Assembly: GCA_001801285.1 (NCBI GenBank)
Contig: MGXG01000108.1
Location: forward strand, 1-28,223
From: Gammaproteobacteria bacterium GWE2_37_16
GTDB taxonomy: Bacteria > Pseudomonadota > Gammaproteobacteria > UBA9339
DNA: 28,223 nucleotides
Direction of reading: 5' to 3'
Each line of letters starts with the position of its first letter. Position 1 is the first letter of the stretch. Under the pieces are notes generated by a model, which saw only the letters and a list, made by a program, of their open reading frames with translations, had not been told where the DNA came from and made no database searches. The position numbers and the translations under genes are program-made. Below are positions 24,100 to 28,223 of the stretch, one piece after another.

Positions 24100-24423
24100 T
24101 TAAAAAGAATAATATAAATCATAGTTCTTCGTACTGAATAGCGGTGGATCCTCCACTTCGACAGCATTGCTCTGCCCGATGAAAATATAATCTTTTGCGT
24201 TATCATCGTAATCATAGCAGTTGAGCCAGTATTTGCCCGCTTGCGGACTGTCATATGTTTCAGTAAACCCACCATATTTCTTGGCAAAAGTTGAGCCATC
24301 CATGATGATCTCGGTGTAAGCATACGGACCGCGCGAGGTGGAAACCCTGACATTCAAGACATTTTTACCACAACCCAGAAGGACAAATGAAATGACAAGC
24401 AATAAGAAGGGTTTATAATTCAT
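24100..24423 (-). CDS. small lipoprotein
   Basis: This 107-residue protein has a lipoprotein signal peptide: MNYKPFLLLVISFVLLGC, with lipobox LLGC and Cys18 as the acylated residue. The mature part contains a short beta-rich domain (VLNVRVSTSRGPYAY, then GKYWLNCYDYDDNAKDY) resembling small PEGA- or FN3-like folds, but no family is certain. AGGAG lies 7 bases before the ATG. It sits 37 bases downstream of the PPC protein gene on the same strand and is followed by a strong terminator, so the two probably share a transcript. It would be anchored in the inner or outer membrane. Confidence 0.72.
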   Translation of the reverse strand: MNYKPFLLLVISFVLLGCGKNVLNVRVSTSRGPYAYTEIIMDGSTFAKKYGGFTETYDSPQAGKYWLNCYDYDDNAKDYIFIGQSNAVEVEDPPLFSTKNYDLYYSF

Positions 24424-24460
24424 ATTTTATCTCCTTGAATAATAATTTAAATTATATGTT

Positions 24461-25606
24461 TTATTTGATGACCACAAACCTCTTTCGTTGATTTATACTG
24501 GAGGAGTTCAATTCTACAAAATATACCCCTTGAGAGATTTTATGCCCCAAGCTGTTTCGGCAGTTCCATTGATAATAATGTATCCCCGACGGTTGACCTT
24601 TTATCTGATGCGAATAAACCATCTCTCCGGCAATATTGTATATTTTTAGATTGACATCACTTTGTTTATAAAGGGCATATTTTATCGATATATTACCTTG
24701 GCTGGGATTCGGATAAATATCATGCAGTAAAGATGCTGCCGGCAAATCCACCTCCTCGGGTTGCCCCTCCACTCCAGTAACCGACGATCCCCCGTCGTCA
24801 ATTCTGTATTCCGAGTTTATACCATTATAAGCATATACCTTAAGAAAAAGGTATTGCGACAGAAGGCTTCTATATCGTATCCAACCGGTATATTCAGGAT
24901 TAGTGGAACTGGTGGCGCTGGCAACCAGGGTCATGTTTTCATCATAAACGTAAAGATCGTAGTCGCCGAGGGTGGATTTGATCTTATAGCGAAAAGTAGA
25001 GTCATTGTTGGTCAGCCACGCTGGGGCGATTATTCCATACCAGTGTTCCCTTTCTGTCGAGGCATTGGGATTATAACCCTCTATACCGTCCTGGGGTGAT
25101 GTGGTATTGGGATAGCCATATAGTGTCTGGCTTCTTCCATTCAGCCAAAGGTGAGTAGCTTTAGTGGTTGGCCGCCTGACCCCGGATAAATAAAATTCCG
25201 ATGATGTTGAACCACTAAAATATCTAACCTCCAGCAATAAATACCTGGCTGAACTTGAACATTGATAGACAACTGAGTCAGGATAACTACTACTCGTGGC
25301 GGATGCGATCAATGTTCCCGGATAACTACTTCCACAATTGTACAAGTACATATCATAATCCGTCGACGAATTGCTGCACCCCAATTTCCAGTTGATCTTC
25401 TCGTAATTGGGATATCCGCCGTCGTAATAATACCAATATGACTGCCCTCCGGTCCCGCCTGTAGCGCCTGTGCCGAATGCCCCCAAAGCCGTGCAATGAC
25501 TGCCTGAAGTCTTAGAGATAATGCCCACATTGGCAGAAACTTCTTGAAAACCAATCGCCGTTGTCAATAACGACAAAACCAGCAATAAAGAGTGTTTTTT
25601 AAGCAT
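24461..25606 (-). CDS. secreted protein with two PPC-like domains and type IX-like sorting domain
   Basis: This 381-residue exported protein has a signal peptide (MLKKHSLLLVLSLLTTAIG, cleavage near VSA). Two pre-peptidase C-terminal-like beta domains follow, about 54-142 (TDYDMYLYNCGSS) and 170-268 (GDYDLYVYDENMTLVASA). The repeated D-Y-D-x-Y-x-Y core is typical. The C-terminal domain (about 296-381) opens DIYPNPSQGNISIKY and ends KRFVVIK, the pattern of the Por/type IX sorting signal that directs proteins to the cell surface. Its ending resembles that of the giant protein. GGGGAG precedes the ATG, and a good promoter is 45 bases upstream. No catalytic domain is present, so it is likely a binding or structural surface protein. 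Confidence 0.82.
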   Translation of the reverse strand: MLKKHSLLLVLSLLTTAIGFQEVSANVGIISKTSGSHCTALGAFGTGATGGTGGQSYWYYYDGGYPNYEKINWKLGCSNSSTDYDMYLYNCGSSYPGTLIASATSSSYPDSVVYQCSSSARYLLLEVRYFSGSTSSEFYLSGVRRPTTKATHLWLNGRSQTLYGYPNTTSPQDGIEGYNPNASTEREHWYGIIAPAWLTNNDSTFRYKIKSTLGDYDLYVYDENMTLVASATSSTNPEYTGWIRYRSLLSQYLFLKVYAYNGINSEYRIDDGGSSVTGVEGQPEEVDLPAASLLHDIYPNPSQGNISIKYALYKQSDVNLKIYNIAGEMVYSHQIKGQPSGIHYYQWNCRNSLGHKISQGVYFVELNSSSINQRKRFVVIK

Positions 25607-25649
25607 GGCTGTGCTCCCCTGTAAATGTTTAGGATGGTTAACATATTAG

Positions 25650-25678
25650 AGCATATCAAACATTTAAATAAATGTCAA
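25650..25678 (-). promoter_or_regulatory. sigma70-type promoter for the PPC-domain gene
   Basis: TTGACA (25673-25678) and TATGCT (25650-25655), read on the minus strand, are 17 bases apart. It lies in the 183-base divergent gap before the XRE regulator, so that regulator may act here. A perfect ATTTAAAT palindrome lies in the spacer. Confidence 0.62.
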
Positions 25679-25789
25679 TACTATCGTCTTATATATTTTC
25701 TTTATTATCGTATCTGGCTTAATATCCATTTTTGCCTTATTCTTTTATAGATAATTAATTCTCGACAACACATTAAGGCGTTACAGCAA

Positions 25790-26173
25790 ATGACAAAAAA
25801 GAAAATCCGTCTTATAAAAACGGAAAGAAATGGTAATATTAAAGTACGTTTCGGCCAAAAAATACGCCAATTACGCAAACAACAGGGGATATCCCAGGAA
25901 GAACTGGGTTTCAAGGCCAATCTTCACTCCACTCATATTGGCATGATTGAACGCGGGGTGAAGAATATATCCATAGAAACCATCGAGAAACTATCCGCCG
26001 CCTTGGGGATATCAATTTCACTATTGTTCGACGATGATTACAGACTTAAAAATAAAAAGGAAACACTAATAAGCGAGATAAATGGCATTCTTAAAAAGCA
26101 AGATGAAAATACGCTTTCTTTCGCACGCACTCTCTTCAAAGAATTATTGAAATCTTTCCAAAAAACAAATTAG
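25790..26173 (+). CDS. XRE-family helix-turn-helix regulator
   Basis: This 127-residue DNA-binding protein has a Cro/C1-type helix-turn-helix at about 20-80: FGQKIRQLRKQQGISQEELG, then HIGMIERGVKNISIETIEKL, then LGISISLLF. A basic N-terminal extension (KKKIRLIKTERNG) precedes it and a charged helical tail follows, possibly for dimerisation. The start is ATG with only a weak AAGGCG before it. It stands alone on the plus strand, divergent from the PPC-domain gene, and ends before a bidirectional terminator. Likely targets are its own promoter and the shared intergenic region, but no operator was proven. Confidence 0.82.
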   Translation: MTKKKIRLIKTERNGNIKVRFGQKIRQLRKQQGISQEELGFKANLHSTHIGMIERGVKNISIETIEKLSAALGISISLLFDDDYRLKNKKETLISEINGILKKQDENTLSFARTLFKELLKSFQKTN

Positions 26174-26186
26174 TTTCTATTTAAAC

Positions 26187-26220
26187 AAAAAAGCCGTTCC
26201 TCAATCGGAACGGCTTTTTT
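26187..26220. terminator. bidirectional intrinsic terminator between convergent genes
   Basis: AAAAAAGCCGTTCC and GGAACGGCTTTTTT form a perfect 14-bp stem with a 6-base loop (26201-26206). T-runs on both strands serve the XRE gene ending at 26173 and the DUF1508 gene ending at 26236. Confidence 0.85.
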
Positions 26221-26235
26221 ACTATCGTTTTTAGT

Positions 26236-26427
26236 TTAATTTAACCACAATTTTTGCGAATCATCATAGATTCTTGCAGTATTAGCTTTCATTACAAGCT
26301 CAATGCCATTTAAGGCTCCCTGTTTGGTTTTATACCCTTCGGAGCTTACTGCAATATCCTCATGGTTAGCGGCGCGATATTTCCAGCGCCACTCCCCGCG
26401 GTTATCCTTATAGATTATAAAATACAT
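26236..26427 (-). CDS. DUF1508/YegP-like small protein
   Basis: This 63-residue protein matches the small DUF1508 fold (YegP family) of unknown function. It opens MYFIIYKDNRGEWRWKYRAA, followed by the repeat core GYKTKQGALNGIELV. The family often has two tandem copies; here there is one. The frame allows an ATG at 26439, but the run GGGGGGA just before the ATG at 26427 fixes the later start. It is the last gene of the minus-strand cluster and follows the response-regulator fragment by 15 bases. Residues KLWLN end it. Confidence 0.8.
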   Translation of the reverse strand: MYFIIYKDNRGEWRWKYRAANHEDIAVSSEGYKTKQGALNGIELVMKANTARIYDDSQKLWLN

Positions 26428-26442
26428 AGTTCCCCCCATAAA

Positions 26443-26562
26443 CTAACTCTCTTTTATGACCTTCTTTATCTTCGCAGCCAGATCAGCCAAATGATACGGC
26501 TTGTTTATATAACCCTTGAGCCCCATTTTAAACAATTCCCGCCGGGTTCTTTTTTGGGATTT
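26443..26562 (-). pseudogene. C-terminal remnant of a response-regulator receiver domain
   Basis: The minus-strand reading RRELFKMGLKGYINKPYHLA followed by DLAAKIKKVIKES and a TAG stop is the classic end of a receiver (REC) domain. It has the conserved K-P, the beta5 G-Y-I and the final helix. No start codon with a ribosome site opens this frame nearby, and the upstream codons become non-receiver-like near the hemerythrin stop at 26616. The N-terminal two-thirds (with the phosphoacceptor Asp) are missing, so this is a decayed gene or the scar of a deletion between the hemerythrin and DUF1508 genes. Confidence 0.7.
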
Positions 26563-26615
26563 TATTCCACATTGTCTGTTCCCGTCGCCGCCTCGGCTTG
26601 AACGGTCAAGGGGTT

Positions 26616-27023
26616 TTAACACACACCCTTACCTTCAAAAAACGGCACATATTTTTGATCCTCCTCCAGTATATGCTTGGTCAGCCATTCCCTAAGAAAA
26701 AACATAGTTTCCATACTGGTGGAATAATCTTCATTTTCATGTTTTTCCTTCAAGGAAATAACGATTTTTTTGAATATATTATGCTCCTGAATATGATGCA
26801 TGGTTTCAGGGTACAGATGAAGCCCGAACAATGTCTCCTCAGCATCGAAATGATATTCGGCATAATCCATCATCTCGGTCAATATCCCTTCCAAGATGGC
26901 TTTGGCCCCTCCGTTTTTCAGGGCAGTATACAGTTTATTGACCAGATCAATCAATTTTACATGCTGCTGGTCTATTTCTTCGATATTTACCTTGTATTGG
27001 GCGGCCCACTTTATCAACGTCAT
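26616..27023 (-). CDS. bacteriohemerythrin
   Basis: This 135-residue diiron protein binds O2 reversibly and is used for oxygen storage, delivery or sensing. All ligands are in place: H21 (EIDQQH), H58 and E62 (YHFDAEE), H77 and H81 (MHHIQEH), H117 and D122 (KHILEED). The start MTLIKWAAQYKVNIEEID is the family norm. An upstream in-frame ATG at 27047 overlaps the preceding gene, and the extra residues (MKRRRLAD) are not family-like. The ATG at 27023 lies one base after the stop of the 27025-27324 gene, so they are coupled. The cluster thus joins an oxygen or redox protein with STAS-like proteins and a former response regulator. That suggests a signalling or stress context, which is an inference. 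Confidence 0.92.
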   Translation of the reverse strand: MTLIKWAAQYKVNIEEIDQQHVKLIDLVNKLYTALKNGGAKAILEGILTEMMDYAEYHFDAEETLFGLHLYPETMHHIQEHNIFKKIVISLKEKHENEDYSTSMETMFFLREWLTKHILEEDQKYVPFFEGKGVC

Positions 27024-27024
27024 G

Positions 27025-27324
27025 TCAGCTAATCTCCGGCGTTTCATGGCTGGAAAGATATTCCCTGGTCTTTAAGATGGCCACCTGGGGATCAACTTCA
27101 ACATTGCTGACGGTTACCCAGCCGTCTCCCAACCGCTGTTTATGGTAATAGCGGTACCCGCTTATCGGATCAATAACCTTGGCGATCACATTATCTCCAT
27201 CTAATCTGAACAGTACTGCGGATACTATTTCCGGCTCGGCCAAATACTGGCTTTTGGGGTGGGGCATTTGGCCCAGAACGAAACCCAGCTGCCCTTCCCG
27301 TTCGGTAATTACCGTAGCGTACAT
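27025..27324 (-). CDS. hypothetical protein, 99 residues
   Basis: I do not recognise this protein. It reads MYATVITEREGQLGFVLGQM, then a mixed strand pattern with YRYYHKQRLGDGWVTVSNVE and a short helical C-terminus ending HETPEIS. No membrane segment, signal or catalytic motif is visible. GGAG lies 8 bases before its ATG. Its stop is one base from the hemerythrin start, so it is probably cotranscribed and may serve the same signalling or redox role. Confidence 0.6.
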   Translation of the reverse strand: MYATVITEREGQLGFVLGQMPHPKSQYLAEPEIVSAVLFRLDGDNVIAKVIDPISGYRYYHKQRLGDGWVTVSNVEVDPQVAILKTREYLSSHETPEIS

Positions 27325-27342
27325 ATTAAAGGCTCCATAAGG

Positions 27343-27543
27343 TTATTTCAGGGAAATTGTGATTTGATTTTTATTTTGGGTGAATTTTATCTTATCCTCC
27401 CGGGCCAGCCAGCCCAGGGCCAGGTAAAGCTGTTTGTCGTCCAGCTTGACCTGTTTTTTCAGGGCGCTGAGATTATGTTCCCCCTTGGCATTAAGGACCT
27501 TCCATAAAGCGCCCGCATTACGGCCGATGATCGGAGTCCACAT
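27343..27543 (-). CDS. small winged-helix protein, DUF2582-like
   Basis: This 66-residue winged-helix protein of the PF10771/DUF2582 type opens MWTPIIGRNAGALWKVL and has the recognition region LSALKKQVKLDDKQLYLALG, then WLAREDKIKF and a short wing. Such proteins are predicted DNA binders of unknown target. The frame opens at 27561, but GGAGGGAACC immediately before the ATG at 27543 identifies that start. It lies 38 bases downstream of the STAS-like gene and 18 bases upstream of the next. Confidence 0.78.
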   Translation of the reverse strand: MWTPIIGRNAGALWKVLNAKGEHNLSALKKQVKLDDKQLYLALGWLAREDKIKFTQNKNQITISLK

Positions 27544-27581
27544 CTTGGTTCCCTCCTTCATAATTATGGTTTGATACCGGC

Positions 27582-27956
27582 TTATGCCGATCTGTCCAAT
27601 ATGGCGTCGCCCTCCTCTATCGAAGATGCCGTATTGACGGTAGAATATCCCTGCGGCGGGTTTCCCTGCTGTTGGGCCGCCCCGCTTTCGGATCGTGGTA
27701 TGACCTGGATGATACGCTTTACTCCCATATATCCCAAAAAAGCCTGAGCCCGTTTGATCTCGATACCGCCTTTGGAGCCGATGGGATGGGCCTGGGAGAT
27801 ATCGGTTATTACGGTGAAACCGGTTTGCAGTTTTTTGGCCTCCTGCATGGTCTTATCGGCCGCGGCGTTGGCCGTTTCGTCCGAAATGGGGCCTTTGATC
27901 ACCAAATACAACCGGTTCTTGACGAGATCGGTCCAGATTTTATAATCAAGATCCAT
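27582..27956 (-). CDS. STAS/SpoIIAA-like single-domain protein
   Basis: This 124-residue cytoplasmic protein has the STAS-like alternation of strands and helices: IWTDLVKNRLYLVIKGPIS, DETANAAADKTMQEAKKL, then GFTVITDISQAHPIG and FLGYMGVKRIIQVIP. No phospho-acceptor site could be pinned down. GAGGATG precedes the ATG. It lies 34 bases after the end of the gene cut by the right edge, which looks like a relative. Such domains usually take part in protein-protein switches, but none is known for this subfamily. Confidence 0.7.
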   Translation of the reverse strand: MDLDYKIWTDLVKNRLYLVIKGPISDETANAAADKTMQEAKKLQTGFTVITDISQAHPIGSKGGIEIKRAQAFLGYMGVKRIIQVIPRSESGAAQQQGNPPQGYSTVNTASSIEEGDAILDRSA

Positions 27957-27990
27957 GATACATCCTCATTCTTTGTTTTAAAGTAGGGTT

Positions 27991-28223
27991 TCACTTTATT
28001 CTCTCGACCGCCTCTATTGCCTGTTCCTTGGTGTCATAAATGTTTATATCAAAATTGACCTTGCGGGATGCCGTGCGCACAGTCATTCTGGACATCGGGT
28101 CCCTGCCATACCGGGCGAAGCAAATGATCGTCCCTTCCAGAAGCTTTTTGACCTGTTCCCCGTAATAATCCTGGACCTTGTGATTGATCTTTAAGCCGTC
28201 TATACAGGCAACCAGGCGCACCT
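27991..28223 (-). CDS. STAS-like protein, C-terminal part (enters from outside the window)
   Basis: This minus-strand gene enters from beyond the right edge, and only its last 77 codons are visible. It shows RLVACIDGLKINHKVQDYYG, then GTIICFARYGRDPMSRMTVR and a final NIYDTKEQAIEAVERIK. The first in-frame GTG at 28221 is an internal Val rather than a convincing start, since the domain is clearly incomplete. It resembles the missing second half of the gene at 1-131. The next gene in the cluster is another STAS-like protein. Confidence 0.65.
   Translation of the reverse strand, partial: VRLVACIDGLKINHKVQDYYGEQVKKLLEGTIICFARYGRDPMSRMTVRTASRKVNFDINIYDTKEQAIEAVERIK

Noticed and set aside
1..28223. 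Terminal direct repeat proving a circular contig
   Set aside because: The first and last several tens of bases share no visible overlap, so circularity is not shown; only the gene-half coincidence remains.

Overview
The window looks like a piece of a Gram-negative bacterial genome, or an element carried by one. Several sigma70-type promoters are visible (TTGACN/TATAAT-like boxes 16-17 bases apart), most genes have Shine-Dalgarno sites, and intrinsic terminators are clear. There are two lipoproteins, and two secreted proteins end in a type IX (Por)-like C-terminal sorting domain. That domain points to the Bacteroidetes/FCB side of the tree or to candidate phyla of that kind. The phylum is an inference and cannot be fixed from this sequence.

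Layout. (A) 1-4.3 kb is a mobile-looking left end. It holds a partial STAS-like gene, a VapBC toxin-antitoxin pair, a double winged-helix regulator, a hypothetical gene, a tyrosine integrase with a C-terminal zinc ribbon, inverted repeats around the integrase start, and two tiny co-oriented genes. VapBC, the regulator and the integrase resemble archaeal family members. (B) 4.4-5.75 kb is an AT-rich plus-strand islet: two tandem promoters with palindromes and two overlapping genes for membrane proteins. (C) 5.76-6.54 kb encodes a transglutaminase-like lipoprotein whose signal peptide is split by a one-base frame change. (D) 6.6-14.6 kb is a minus-strand array of 11 genes. In transcription order these are a helical protein, a HerA/TraG-like ATPase-nuclease, an ArdC-type protein, a small zinc protein, RadC, a membrane protein, three small or hypothetical proteins, a plasmid-related protein and a DnaN sliding clamp with an added cysteine-rich tail. 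This is the most plasmid- or integrative-element-like part. (E) 14.67-25.6 kb encodes extracellular proteins: a 2748-residue multidomain putative metallopeptidase, a secreted 306-residue partner, a small lipoprotein, and a PPC-domain protein with a sorting domain. (F) 25.8-28.2 kb has an XRE regulator on the plus strand. Facing it is a minus-strand cluster of two STAS-like proteins, a winged-helix protein, a hypothetical, a bacteriohemerythrin, a response-regulator fragment and a DUF1508 protein.

How the parts may work together. Region D plausibly provides replication support and handling for a mobile element: a clamp, a motor ATPase with a nuclease domain, and the ArdC/RadC/plasmid-related trio that often travels on such elements. 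Region A supplies integration, stability and regulation. Regions B, C and E look like cargo or host surface functions. The minus-strand genes cut by the two window ends look like complementary halves of one gene family. That would fit a circular molecule opened inside such a gene, or two paralogues, but the direct join is out of frame. No tRNA, rRNA or CRISPR array was seen.
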